Made by a program: the position numbers and the translations under genes. Shown here piece by piece: positions 34,703 through 46,848 of a stretch of 64,000 nt of DNA (position 1 is its first letter; each line of letters begins with the position of its first letter). Where the stretch lies: positions 8,389,100 to 8,453,099 of the forward strand of contig JAQFVV010000022.1 of assembly GCA_028023455.1 (NCBI GenBank), written 5' to 3'. The DNA is from Epiperipatus broadwayi. Its lineage: Eukaryota; Onychophora; Udeonychophora; Euonychophora; Peripatidae. Under the pieces are notes generated by a model. That model made no database searches. It had not been told where the DNA came from and saw nothing but the letters and a program-made list of their open reading frames with translations.

Positions 34703-34746
34703 TTCATACAGTAGCGCCACCTATACCAGCTATAATAACCAATGGA
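34703..34746 (-). mobile_element. Retroposon family P, copy 3 (3' tip)
   Basis: On the minus strand CCATTGGTTATTATAGCTGG, then GGCGCTACTGTATG, matches the 3' end of family P (CCATTGATTACTCTG, then TAGCACTACTGTATGG at 61,650-61,690). It abuts the LINE-D fragment. Too short for certainty. Confidence 0.45.
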
Positions 34747-35479
34747 TTGCATCATATTGTAATTGTATTTTGTTAATGTATCACCATTTATTGACCAACA
34801 GCTGATTATCTGTTTACTGACCAATAACTGGATGGTTAAATGAATTGTTTATGGGCTGGCTATGTTAAAAAAAAATTGAACTAGCTTAAAAATCTTCATT
34901 TATATAAAAACTATTTCAAATTTCACTTGGATTCAAATGTAAATCATGGACAATAAAACTGTTTATCTATTACATTATGAAATCCTTTTATTAAAAAAAT
35001 GAAATAATTGAATGAAAATAAAATATTTCATAGTAAAGGATCTTTTTAGCATAGTTTCTATAGAAACTGTAAAGAAGACATCTCCAACAAGTTAATCAAT
35101 TGTAAATTGATGTGTTTTTATGATTTCTTTTATTTGTATTACTGATCAATAATCAATTGCATCACTAGGCTGTCTACAAGTCAACTATGCAAAAAACTAT
35201 ATTTAAAAATCCTCAGCTACTTTAAAAAGTTTTAATTTGCACCCAATTTAAATTCCAGATTAGGGCATGCAGGCAGTTCCAATAATCACTATATCATTAA
35301 TGTATATTGGCATATACACACAACACATTACATATAAATTAAAATATATCTTCTGTGTGTAGATGATATAAATGTAAACACCCATATTGTTAGACCTATA
35401 ATAGAAAAAAAGTGGCTAATTAGTCTTACTGTCCCATGTGTTATGAGGCTTAATTTTTTGACTTATGATAGAATTCAGA
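34747..35479. other. A+T-rich DNA, nothing firm
   Basis: Segments near 34,790-34,930 and 35,035-35,240 look distantly similar to 60,570-60,670 and 59,280-59,500 (for example TACTGACCAAT and AGAAACTGT(A/G)AAGAAGA), so they may be old copies of an undefined repeat. Confidence 0.3.
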
Positions 35480-36170
35480 ATGAAATTGACTGTTTCTGTC
35501 TATATTGTATATATACCTTTAGTATTGTGTGTGTTAAATATTTATAATTATTTGTCTTGTATTGATTGATTTATATGATTATTAAAATGAGATATAGCTT
35601 TTATCTATAATTTGTGGGATATAAGTTCAAATTAACAATGCTGTGTTTAAATCCATTTTGAGTTCGAATTTCACCCAAAATTTCTTAGAAAGTCAGAAAA
35701 TTAGCCTTACAACACCTGATTATTGCTATATTTTTAAAGATTTTCTGATAGTGAACGTGTATATTTACCTTTATGTTGAGACACAGAACAGTTGTCTGTT
35801 TTCATTTATATAGCAAATATATATTTAGTACTATATTCATTAAATATTTACAATTAATTGATGTATATTGATTGATTGTATGGATATTAAAATGAGTTAC
35901 TGTGATGCTTACCTATGATTTGTAAGTTACAAATTCAAATTAGTAATGCTTTGTTTACATTTAGTTTGAGTTCAACTTTTATGTTGACGTTATAAATCAA
36001 AAAATTAATTCTTATAAAACCTGGAACAGTAAGAATAAATATTTATCTTTATTGGTTTTCTGACAAAGTGAAAATAGATATTTTACCTTTATATTAACAT
36101 CAGTGTTTTTCATTTATATAACATATATGTGTTTAATGCCTTATTTATTGAATATATATAGTTAATCCAT
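35480..36170. repeat. ~306-bp degenerate tandem repeat, about 2.3 copies
   Basis: TTAAATATTTATAATTA at 35,534 recurs near 35,840 and, degenerate, near 36,148. The downstream order TATTGATTGAT, ATTAAAATGAG, AAATTCAAATTA / AGTTCAAATTAA and TTTGAGTTC is repeated between units 1 and 2. Not coding. Confidence 0.7.
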
Positions 36171-36294
36171 TCTCAAACAATTTATATATTTTTAAAAATT
36201 TAAACTTTTTCATAAAACTTAAATCATTTCATATACATTTTAAAAAGTCTCCTTTTTCCATCTTGTGATATTCATTCACAATAATGTTATAACT

Positions 36295-36592
36295 TTATCA
36301 TCATATTTTCAGTGGTGTGGATGGCTGAAGAATTGGAGGGTGGAATAGATTGAAGCCTGTCCATTAAAATATAAAGATTTGCTATCTTAATATAAACCAA
36401 GCACTGATTATATATATATGAGAGATGATAATATGGACCAACTGATGAGTGCTAGTTCAGCATGAAATACATGTATTGGAGATCATTTATCTCTTTCATG
36501 TGTGTGTGGTCATGTGTATCAGTTGTATGAGATAGAATGGATGACTGAAGATAGCTTGAAAGTCTGTGTTCAAATCCTCTATATTACATTAT
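36295..36592 (+). repeat. R1 interspersed repeat, copy 3
   Basis: Plus-oriented, with GGATGGCTGAAGAATTGG, AAGCCTGTCCATTAAA, ATGATAATATGGACCAACTG, GTTCAGCATGAAATAC and the tRNA-like end GTCTGTGTTCAAATCCTC. Confidence 0.75.
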
Positions 36593-37534
36593 GTTAGTTA
36601 TAAATTTTATTAATATAGTTGTATATTTATATTACCAGTATTAACTTTTTCAGATTTCAGCCATAGGTTCATAATTTTAGAATATTTAAAACTTTAAAAT
36701 AGATTAAATAACAGAATTAGGGAAAAAAAGTAATCTCTGGATAAAACAAGAGCCAGAAATTGATGACAATTATTGGTTCATTGTTGTCTAATGTGCATTT
36801 ATTTCATGGCATCTAGAATTGAAGAGAGATGTCATTGTTTTTTTTTTATTATATGTAAACTAATTGTTATAGTAAATTTTTTCCTATAAAACATGTTAGT
36901 TACCTTTATCTTGCACGTTTTTTGTCCCTTGACTTATGAATGACATTGGGTGGTGCGGTTCAATGACAAACATTTCTATTTTGATAACCATAGATAAAAA
37001 TTCTTTGCAAGCTCATTAGTGTAAAATAATACATTGTTTATGATATAAGAGTTAAATAGCTGGATTTAATATTTTGAGATGAGTCAATAATCCAGTTTGT
37101 CTAATGGAAAAATAGTTAAAAGATTTCACTTATTTTTCTGTAAAATTTTAAATAGAAAGGTTCTAATCACTAATCTAATCATTATAAAGAAAATGTTATA
37201 ATATTTTAGTTCTGAACAACCACTTAAATTATAAATCTATTTTGTTATTGTGCCATAGATAGACCAATATTCATAAATTACTCAAACATATACTAATAAT
37301 CATTACTAAATTTGACAGAATTTGTTATGTAAATAAGTTACATTGTGCACTAGGTCACATTCCTTACATAAAAGACAATTGCTTTAGGTTTGACCCAAAA
37401 TTTTGATTTCTATACCTTATAATAGGCTTTGACTTTAAATTTTTTTTTTTTCAAATTGAATTAAATATAAACATTCCCTAATAAATGAGTAAAAATGAAG
37501 AAAATTTACATTGGGTAGAACACTTTTCAATTTT
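36593..37534. other. A+T-rich DNA, nothing recognised
   Basis: Lies between two direct R1 copies. No gene or structure seen. Confidence 0.5.
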
Positions 37535-37968
37535 TTCTGCCCATGTCTCTTCTGGGTATTTGAATGGACATATTAAGGTCCTATATGTGAGGGGTCAGAG
37601 TGACTTAGAGTCAACTTGGATATGATAATATTATTGGCACCAACAAAGACTTTAAATGTTGCATCATCGATTTTCAATGGTATAGATGGCTGAAGAGTTA
37701 GAGAGTGGAGAAGACTGAAGCGTGTCCATTAAAGTTTGAAGATTTGCTATTTTAATATAAACTGACAACTGATTATATATATATCTGTGGGAGATTATGA
37801 TCTGGATCAACTGATGAGTACTGATTCAGTATGAAATATGTATATTGGATATCATTTATGTTTTTCACATATATGCAATCATGTGTCTCAGTTGCATAAG
37901 TGGAGTGGATAACTGTAGGGGGCTTGAAAGTTTGAGCTCAAAATCCTTCTATATATATATATATATAA
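37535..37968 (+). repeat. R1 interspersed repeat, copy 4, near full length
   Basis: Best plus-oriented copy. It runs from TTTCTGCCCATG through GAGGGGTCAGAGTGACTTAG, GGTATAGATGGCTGAAGAG, AAGCGTGTCCATTAAAG, GATCTGGATCAACTGATGAG and the tRNA-like end GTTTGAGCTCAAAATCC, then a TA microsatellite. Matches copy 2 over its whole length. Confidence 0.75.
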
Positions 37969-39650
37969 ACAATCTTCAATATACATAGACAAATTATTCC
38001 ACAAAATTTCTGTGAAAATTAACTTGCTTTTGTTTGATTATATCCTACACTAGTAATCCACGACAATAGAAAAGTTATACTTAAGAATAAACATGAATAT
38101 ATAGGCAGTAAGCAAAAACAAATTTTATACATTTTTGTTGCACTTATATATTGGACTATTTCTATCATCTAACATTAAATACACTTAAAATTTTCTAAAG
38201 GCATTCAATATTTAATGTTAAGATGATTGAAATAGCTCAACATATAACTGTAATTAAAATGCCATTATTACAAATCTTCAGGCAAACACACTATCATAAG
38301 TGATACTGATTTTGGCCATCTTTATATCTGCATATCATTTTTTATCTTTATTTCCAAATAATAAAAAAAATATAATGTTTTTGAGAAAAATAATTTTCTC
38401 TATTTACTCCATAGACATTTATTGTAAGTTTCAATAATCAATAAAAATTATATGGTAGTCTTATATCCACACCATACTAATTTCTTGGTTTTGACCATAT
38501 TCAGAGAGAAACAGGACTGCACCTACAATGGGAATACCACATTTAATTCCTATTCTACTAAGCTTTCAGTAATTTCCTGGAGTTTAGAACCAAATTAATT
38601 TGCTTCTCTTTATTGGTTAATTTAAAACTGCCTGAAGTCACAAAAATAAATATTTATTAGTCCAATGTTAGTTCCATGTAACAATACAACCAGATTGATG
38701 TTCTCCAACACCTTCTGGAAATTTTGAACAGTGTTATATTAATCTAATATAAAAAGTTAAAGAGGATAATATTATGATTCTGATCCTTGTTATGGGTAAT
38801 ATTTAAAAACTACATTGGGATGTAATAGGTGAAGTAAAGTTGATTGATGTTTCTAAAAGATGTTATAGAATATAAGTTAAGGAAGTTGTGCAAAGTGTAA
38901 TATATTCTAACTAAAAAATGAAAGTAATTACAGTTAAAATAAAAGTGAATTTATTATCACGTATAGATTATATTCTATGTTAAAATGTTTATGGCTTGTT
39001 AAATAAGTTGAATTGAAGTTCTTAAAGTGTTTTTGCTGTTCATCATTTTAATATAATAGACTATATATACATTTTAGACTATAAATGCAACCTTGCTTAT
39101 CACTGAAGATGGACTCTAGCCAAAAACTAGTTTCAGAATGGTGACATAAAACTAACATTTGGAGTCCTACTTACAATATAAGAACTTGTAGGGTAAATAA
39201 GTAAATTTCTATCTCTAAAAAATATAGTGGATGTAAGCTGAGAAAGTTAGATGATATTTTATTGGCACAATTACATAAATTAAGAAAGAATATTTAATTA
39301 TAAATAAATAAAAAAAAATATTTATAAAGAAGAAACTGAATTATTTAATGTTTACAATATTGAAATAGTCAATATTGACTAAAGCTAAATAATCAAAAAG
39401 CACAAAGCAGTAAGAATATTTCATAGCAATTGTGATACACACAAAATGGTTTCTTATAATCAAATAATAAGTTGTTTCAAAAGTAAGCTTTATTAGTACA
39501 AAGATTCCATAAATTTTCAGGTCTATTTACCTGAAGTGTTCCATGTTACAAAGATAAAACAATTATTAATCAGGTTTACAAAAGGGATATACTCTCAGTA
39601 ACAATTATATCCATAAAAGAGTTGCTATAATATTGTTTAATGCACATCTG
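37969..39650. other. A+T-rich DNA; foldback at 38,143-38,247
   Basis: At 38,143-38,247 ATTGGACTATTTCTATCATC and its near reverse complement form about 35-bp arms. Near 39,105 TCACTGAAGATGGACTCTAG followed by CCAAAAACTAGTTTC resembles the family P motif region. Otherwise unremarkable. Confidence 0.45.
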
Positions 39651-39654
39651 TCTA

Positions 39655-40660
39655 TGGGTCTACATGACCCAACCACTGAGAAGTCATCCATTGCCCAATG
39701 ATCCCCATCCCTGAAGCCCAAAGTGAAGACTCAAATGCTTCAGCTGAATAGGCAGACATCCAGAATTGCGCCAACCACCATAACAGGCAACGAGGTTCAA
39801 GGTATCAAGGCCATTAAACATTAAATTCTTAACCTGCAGCCGAGCCATGCAAAGCCCATCACAGGTACCTCTATCTCCCAGTTCAACAGTCCAAATGGGC
39901 AAGGACCACATTCGGTCTATCTGCACAAAATTGGAAATGCCAACTAGGGAAAAGCTAATGAATAACAAGCACAGATCTGCACTGCTCAAAACCAACCTAT
40001 CAAGGGAAATGGTGTTGAAACTTTGACCCTGTACCCTTCCAGCAGGTTTTCTGAGTAGTGGCAATGATTGCCAATAGTCCACACTGATAACCCAGGCCCC
40101 AAATGACCACCACTATCCACCCCTGAGGAGGAATAGAGGGGTGCAGACCCATGCCCACAAAATATTACAACAAAACTCCATCAATGTTACAAAAATTGGC
40201 GGTGGTCCAAAGCAGGCCATTTCACAGACCCTAAATCTAATGTTACATAAGGAAACAGTAATAATGAGAATGAATCAACACTGCTCTAACAAACAATCCA
40301 TCAAAGGGGTGTGGCAACCCATCAGGATAAAGTCCAAGGGAGGACAGTAACTTTCACCCACCCGATAGATTTACCCAGGCTAGGCAGTGATCGCCGACCG
40401 CCCCCACAAATGAACCAGGCCCCTCATGACCACCACCTCCACCCCTGAGGAAAAGGCGAGGAGTGCCGATCCGTGCTCACCAATACAACAATGCTATATA
40501 ACTTTATAAGTTTTCTGATAAGCAGTAGTCACAAATCAATCACCGCACTTCAAAATATCAAGGGGATCTTATCTTCATACAGATTAGTCCAAATGGGCCA
40601 GGACCACATCCGGTCAACCTGCCCACATGGACCCAGTGGATTATATTTTATTATATAGGT
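39655..40660. repeat. G+C-richer block with internal duplications, unidentified
   Basis: This kilobase stands out from its surroundings by base composition. Two sequence modules are each present twice. Module A (AGTCCAAATGGGC, then AGGACCACAT, CGGTC) lies at 39,888 and 40,586. Module B (CCAGGCCCC, TGACCACCAC, CACCCCTGAGGA) lies at 40,091 and 40,414. The minus strand has a 132-codon frame (39,684-40,082) with normal composition (MDYWQSLPLLRKPAGRVQGQ), but I do not recognise it. Possibilities are the 5' region of a retrotransposon, a minisatellite-like array or a fragment of a host gene. Confidence 0.5.
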
Positions 40661-41760
40661 ATTGGTCAAATGTTCAACTATTTATTAGACTCATGGTACC
40701 ATTAAATCCTCAGAGTTCACAATCCAATTCTTATTATATAATCTGGTTCTGAACTAGATTGTGACAAAATTTCAATTATGATTCTGCTTTACTGATCTTA
40801 TTGAGTTCTTCTAATCCAAGTTGAGTTTTAATTCTTGATTCTTAATCAAATTTCCAATTATAAAGTCTAACAGTTTGTATTTAGTCTGAGTTTTTCTTAA
40901 TAATTTAAATCTAAAGGGATTGAATAATTAACTGCTTCAGTGTTTCTATCTATGCCCATAACACCCTATAAATCCATTTTTATCTCCAAATCATTGTTTT
41001 TAATCTTCTAATTCACTTCGCCATAATCCTAAGTCAATTTGAAACTTTTTTGAAATTTTTTTCTTTTTTGTGGCATCCCAATCGCACCGGGAGTGGCCCA
41101 ATAACTTTTGATCTAATCATCATAAATTTCTAATTTTTATGCAGGGAGGTAGCTTCAATTATAATCCATAATGTTTAATTCTTAATTTGAGATCAAATTA
41201 ATATTCTAAAATAATTTTCCTTCCTGCAAAATTTTGCTGCATTCGGCCACTTCTGATTCGACACCATAATATCGTTACTTTTTTTTAATGAACAATTTAA
41301 CATTTGAAAAAAACATTTTACACTGGTTTTTGACTAATTTTTGCATCTGGCATGTTTCTTCAACTATTTTCCATCCTCCCTGACTGGTTTGTAGTTGTTG
41401 AAAGCAGTTTTATTTTTTGATATCAGGAGTTAAGTTTGAATTCTCAGGAATATCATCATTAAGCATTTTTCCTTCACTTTTATTTTCACAGGTATTAATT
41501 TTCTAATCATTTCAAAGTAGTTCCATAATCAAAATTAGGAGTTTTTGTAATTATTTCCTATTTTGAGTTATTAGGTTACATTTTAAATTCATTTTCTCGG
41601 TTATAATCTTGTTTTAATGATTCTAATAATTACTTATATTAGCTTTTGCTTGATTTATGGAAGCCATTTGCACGGAATAAAACAATTGATAAATTAAATT
41701 ATTTTGAATTAAAACTGATTTATTTATTAATAAATAATGAAAATAAGTGATTTAACAATG
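40661..41760. other. A+T-rich DNA, nothing recognised
   Basis: No motif or gene. Mildly T-rich on the plus strand. Confidence 0.5.
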
Positions 41761-41764
41761 TATA

Positions 41765-42192
41765 TGATTGTAATCTTGTGGAAGGAAATTAATCACACAC
41801 ATGCATTATTAGATTAATCCTTATTGACTATGATAAGATACTTGAACTTATTATGAGCCCAATATTTCAATTGACAAATTATTTGTACAAATTTACTTTA
41901 TAAATCAGAGGTTGTGAGAGAGTTTCTCATTTTTAAGTACCTGTGATTTTGAACTATATTAGTTTGAATATATGTAAATAAATAAGTATATAATTATAAT
42001 TTTGTGGATAGAGATTAATCTTCACACATGCACTATTAGATTAAATTTATGAGCACTCACCATCAATAAGTGTTTTAAAAGCATAAGTGTAACACTTATG
42101 CTTAGTGTAAACCAACCCTTATTGATCATGCTTAAATGAGAGCTTGAATTTATTATGTCTGATATTTTAATTGACAAATCATTTGTATAAAT
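41765..42192. repeat. Imperfect direct duplication; second copy carries an insert with palindrome
   Basis: Copy 1 (about 41,765-41,895) and copy 2 (about 41,998-42,192) share ACACATGCA(T/C)TATTAGATTAA, CCTTATTGA(C/T), and ATTTTAATTGACAAAT-like ends. Copy 2 is split by about 65 bp containing a perfect palindrome, AGCATAAGTGT (42,080-42,090) / ACACTTATGCT (42,092-42,102). Confidence 0.75.
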
Positions 42193-42925
42193 TAGTAAAA
42201 ATATTCAAAGGTTCAATTGTATTATGTGTAGAACATTCAATTTCTGATATATTGTAAATTTTTTATTGATATGAATAAATATTTACACTTCTAAAGGAAA
42301 GATAACTTTATTATTATTTTATATGAACATTATTTTTATATTGCTAAGTTGTTGTTTTTTTAATAATAATAATTAATTTAGTTTAAGACAAATATATTAA
42401 AAACAGTCAACAATGACATAACATACAATGGAAATTCTATCATAACTAAATCTCATATTTATTCCAAGATCGGCATTCAATAGGGTAAAATAACCTTTTT
42501 ATATAAAAGCATAAAAAATTAATAAATATGCAGTTAACTTAAGCATCGCAAATGTTTGTATTATTAGTTAAAACCTGTAAAGGTCTTCAAAAGTTTGCTG
42601 AGAGGGAAAGTAGTAAATTCAAAACACACAAGTACTAAGAATTGCTTGTATGTATTTTTATTTTGCCAGCTGGGAATCAATCCAAAAATTCTTATATTCT
42701 TGTGTATGTTATTAGTTTGATTCTATAATATCACTTCTGCAGAATAAAATCTGGCTTTTATTTACTTCTAACACTTCATAAAAGTAAAAATAGTAGATGA
42801 GCTAATTTTTATCAGTGCATGTTTAATCTGAAACAAAAACTTCCAAAAGCCTCAGACCATTTTTTTATTATTATACAAACATTTTATGAACATTTTTCAG
42901 TCATTAGATCAGATAAAACATGAGG
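42193..42925. other. A+T-rich DNA, nothing recognised
   Basis: No coding or structural feature supported. Confidence 0.5.
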
Positions 42926-42929
42926 TTAC

Positions 42930-43290
42930 AACAACATAGACCCTACTTGCAGCATTTGCATGAACGACGATGAGACATTGCATCACCTCTTCTCACAATG
43001 TACAGGGCTCAGAGTAATCCAAGAAATCATACTCTCCAACACCAAGATAGATTTCCAACTGATCTCATCTCTGAAGGTTAGTATCAATACTACATCTCTC
43101 AATATTTTTGAACTACGCCATATGGGTTACACATTGTAAACTAATCATGGAATACCCACAACCTCTTATAACACAGTTTTTTTTTCAAAACAATGATTAA
43201 AATCCAGAAGAGAGACCAACTCCTGGCATCATCAAAAGCATTTGAGGACACCTGGACATTATACAATATGCCAAACTAACAACAAGGAAA
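42930..43290 (+). mobile_element. LINE-C, 3' fragment of the LINE-A/B family
   Basis: Plus-strand readings in two frames give CSICMNDDETLHHLFSQC (CX2CX8HX4C), then AIWVTHCKLIMEYPQPLI and KRDQLLASSKAFEDTWTLY. These align with LINE-A (SIWIVRCKTLMELPPPQI, KHDQLLASNKVFDDTWSL). Nothing upstream matches, so the insertion is strongly 5'-truncated. A TATTATTGAAAC motif at about 43,482-43,493 is shared with the 3' flank of LINE-B and may mark the true element end. Confidence 0.75.
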
Positions 43291-43820
43291 AAAAAAAAGG
43301 TGGGGGGACGGACAATCAGATAAATATGTGAAAAATTTAATGTTCACACCATCTTGCACTTAGAGCACAACAACATAGATTCAACAGAATTCCAAATGGA
43401 AATAACAAGATAGTTAGAATAACAATGTAAACCTAGTATGTTTGGTTTAATATCACTGTATACATTAGAAATAATAAATTATTATTGAAACGAAAACACT
43501 AAACACCTTTTTCTCTGCACCTGTGTTGACAGTTTAAGATTTTTTCATTATTCCACTGCATAACTGGTTTTTATTAATTTTTACACCTTATAGAAGAGTG
43601 AATGGTTGTTGCACTATAAATATATTTTCAAAATTTTACATTTTTAATCAGTGTACTTTTTATAGTACCTATTCATCAGCATAAAAATTTAGTCAAACTC
43701 TTTTCATTACATATATATTCACATGACCACCACTTTTTATGCTTGTGTATACGTATAGTGAGTTTTGCCTGTTTTTACATATATATAACAATCTTTTCTC
43801 ATTAGATTTAGCTAAAAGCA
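43291..43820. other. A+T-rich DNA, LINE-C 3' flank
   Basis: The first ~200 bp may be LINE-C 3' untranslated sequence. The rest shows nothing recognised. Confidence 0.4.
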
Positions 43821-43821
43821 T

Positions 43822-43957
43822 TAATATTCATTACGGCTGTAGCCTCAAGCACATGCGTATAAAATGCGATAGTAGGGACCGCTACAGGTCTTAAACCACA
43901 AGCTTACTATCGCATTTTATACGCATGTGCTTGAGGCTACAGCCTTAATGAATATTA
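43822..43957. repeat. Foldback: 53-bp arms, 30-bp loop
   Basis: The left arm 43,822-43,874 and right arm 43,905-43,957 are reverse complements with one mismatch seen (CGGCTGTAG against CTACAGCCT). The arm sequence includes GCCTCAAGCACATGCGTATA. Related single-arm segments occur at about 54,626-54,710 and, with the tail on the opposite side, at about 58,045-58,125. This is therefore a dispersed small element, MITE-like or a structured retroposon. Confidence 0.9.
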
Positions 43958-45150
43958 CTTATGTAATCAATGTGGTTTAAATAAATTTATAACTAAAAGC
44001 ATTAACTACCTGGATTTTTACATCAGTGTGTTGACAGTTTAATATTTTTTCATTACATTACTCTTTTGATGATTGAGTGACTGAGTGTGTGCACTTTTAT
44101 TTCATCAGCTAGGAAAAAATTAAAAAATCTTTAACTTTTAGGTCTATAGGAAGTAAATAATTTATTGCCATTTAAAACCACCATGCAATCATGTGACATC
44201 ATTTACCATGCCTTTATTTTTTTAATTTTAAAAGTTACTTCCATATTCTTTTAATGTTAACGCATTTTTTTAAAAATCTCATAATTTTAAATAAGATATT
44301 TTTGGTATTAACATATTCTAAGGATTTGCAATAATGTGTATGTGGTTTGGTTGCAGATGTGCGAATGATTAATAACAACAGGAATGTATTGACTTATTTG
44401 CCCATCCACTTATAAATAAATAGTTAAGAAAAAAGAAATATTCTTTTCCCCAAATAAATAATATATTTTTTAATTTCATACTATCGCTGCGTTAGAGTAT
44501 CGCATATGTCTGATTTATCAGTTTTTATTTTCAATAATTAAAAATTTTATCACTTTTTTTTTTAAAATTGATTATTTCCTATTTAGTGAATGAAGTTTTC
44601 TGAATTGTGTTGATACTGAGGGACCATAACTGTCTTGTTGATTTGCTAATATCTGTAAACTCAAAGCAAACATTCCATTTTGAACATAAAAACAAACTAT
44701 TAATTTTAACAGCTTTTCTTATTATTGGAAAACTGGTTTTAAAGCTCTTTTGATGTGACCTCGCTTTACTTTAATCAAAAATCATTTATCATATCCTTTT
44801 TTTTATTTTAATTAGGTAGCTAAAAAATGATGGAATGTACTAAAAGTGGCTAACAGCATGACAACAATTTAATTTATTATGATAACCTTTTGAGGGGAAA
44901 AACCTTTTAATCCATATTTCTTTAAAAGTGAATTGGATACACATTGAAAGTTTTAATATATCGAATTCCATTTTGAAAAAGTATTTGCTAAAAAGTCTGT
45001 GAATAAAAATAAAATATTTTAAAATGAAAGCTTATTCTAAATAATAAAAGGATGGGAAAATGTAAAAGCGTGCATGCAAAGTTTATTAATATATATATTA
45101 CCCTTCAAACGTGATTTGTTTATATAAAAATTAATATGTAGTAGTACAAA
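43958..45150. other. A+T-rich DNA, nothing recognised
   Basis: The first ~30 bases (TTACTTATGTAATCAATGTG) belong to the dispersed foldback family. No other feature. Confidence 0.5.
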
Positions 45151-45152
45151 GT

Positions 45153-45325
45153 TCTCATGATATAATGATAGTGCATCTGCCTCACATTTCTACGATCTGA
45201 ATTTAAACCTGGATCAGATAAAACGAACATTTTTTCAACTTAGGATTTTTCTCACTCGCAGCTATCCAATATCAAACCAGGCTTATCATCCAACATAAGT
45301 TAATGAATAGGTATTTAGATATTTT
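45153..45325 (+). repeat. tRNA-Val(CAC)-like SINE candidate
   Basis: ATAATGATAGTGCATCTGCC, then TCACATTTC and CGATCTGAATTTAAACCTGG, resembles a degenerate valine tRNA: D arm, CTGCCTCACA anticodon arm with CAC, and a worn T arm / B box. The T arm lacks the GTTCGA core, so it is not a working tRNA. About 100 bp of body follows. Confidence 0.35.
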
Positions 45326-46848
45326 TAGCTAGAGAGTACAACAAAAATAGAAATCACCCAAATTTTCATCAATGGCATATCTGGATAATCTTCTATGAGG
45401 AGGCATTAAATAAACATTTGTTTATTGAGGAATATTTAAAAGCTATTTACCTATGAATAATAATTTAAAATGAAACTAAGATTTAAGATATTTAAGTATG
45501 ATGATAAAAATTGCACAAAATCAGCATATATTGTATATATTAATGTTGTTAAAGATTTGTGATATAATTTAAATTATGTGAAATTCTAGAATAAATTGAA
45601 TCAAAGATATAGTGAAATTATTAAAAATAGTGGTGCATATTATATTTTCTTCAGCCTACCTTACATTTAGGAAAAGAGAGTAACATATATACCCCTGACA
45701 GTACAGAGCAAATTTTCGGCAAAGAACATCTTTGATTTCATAAGTTCATCTGCTATTATAGAGTTCTTTCATTTACATTTGTAGAGTTTCATCTAGCTTA
45801 AAATATATATACTATACTTATTTAAGTATTTGTAGAGTTAATGCATTCTCAGCTGTCGATGTACAGCAAAATTATTGTCTAACATTATCATTTAAACAAC
45901 AAAAAATAAATACAAAATGAAAAATATAAATACAAAAAGAATATTCAAATCACCCATCTTGTTAAAAAATCCTAGCAACGCCCTCTGTGAACAAATATAA
46001 ATTTTAAGTTCATAACGATTGGGTGGGTGATGTGAATATTTTCTGTTTAATTTTAGCTAGCGATACTTCCTATAGAAAAATCAGATTACATATAAAATTA
46101 ATTGCTATATATATATATTTAAGTTTTAAATCAAATTTTTTTTTTTTTACCTTAATCAGGTTTCAAATTCTGTTTTTATGTCTCTTAATGAAACTAAAAT
46201 TGAACTTTTAAAATCATATATAAATTCAATAAAAATTACTAAAAGCTACTCATCATTGATTTAGCCATTCAGTAATCATAAGATTCACTTTTCATGGTCT
46301 TTCTTTTTGATGGCAAGGTTACCACTTTCCTTAATCTCATTTTTTATGGTCATGGCTAAAATTATTAAATATACTCCGTAACATAATTAAAAAGATAAAT
46401 ATGTATAAAATGTTTAAAAGTCTAAATAAATAGATACTCAAGCTAAATGAAAGAAGTATTACAAAATATTAGAAAGATATCTGATACTTTATATAAATGA
46501 GAACCCTATGAAATGTTTTATAAATATGCATGCTATATATTAAGCAATGACATTTATTATAGCATTACTGTTTTTCCAATTTTTTTTTTGTATAATTCTG
46601 TTAATCAACTTTTTAATTCTGTTTAAAATTATACATACTAAAAGTATATACAAACAGATAATCAAGCTACATTCATAACTTCAACTTTGCAAAACACGAC
46701 AAAGATTTTTGTCACTAACATACATCTTAACGGTTGTCCTCATTGTACAATTTTTAATTTAGTAAAAAAAATGTTAATGTGTAATTTTTGCACTACAACA
46801 GACTCCACTATTTCTATTTTTTATTTTTTTACTACTATCATTCTCATT
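45326..46848. other. A+T-rich DNA, nothing recognised
   Basis: The 62-codon plus frame at 46,023-46,211 is low-complexity and is not called. Confidence 0.5.
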
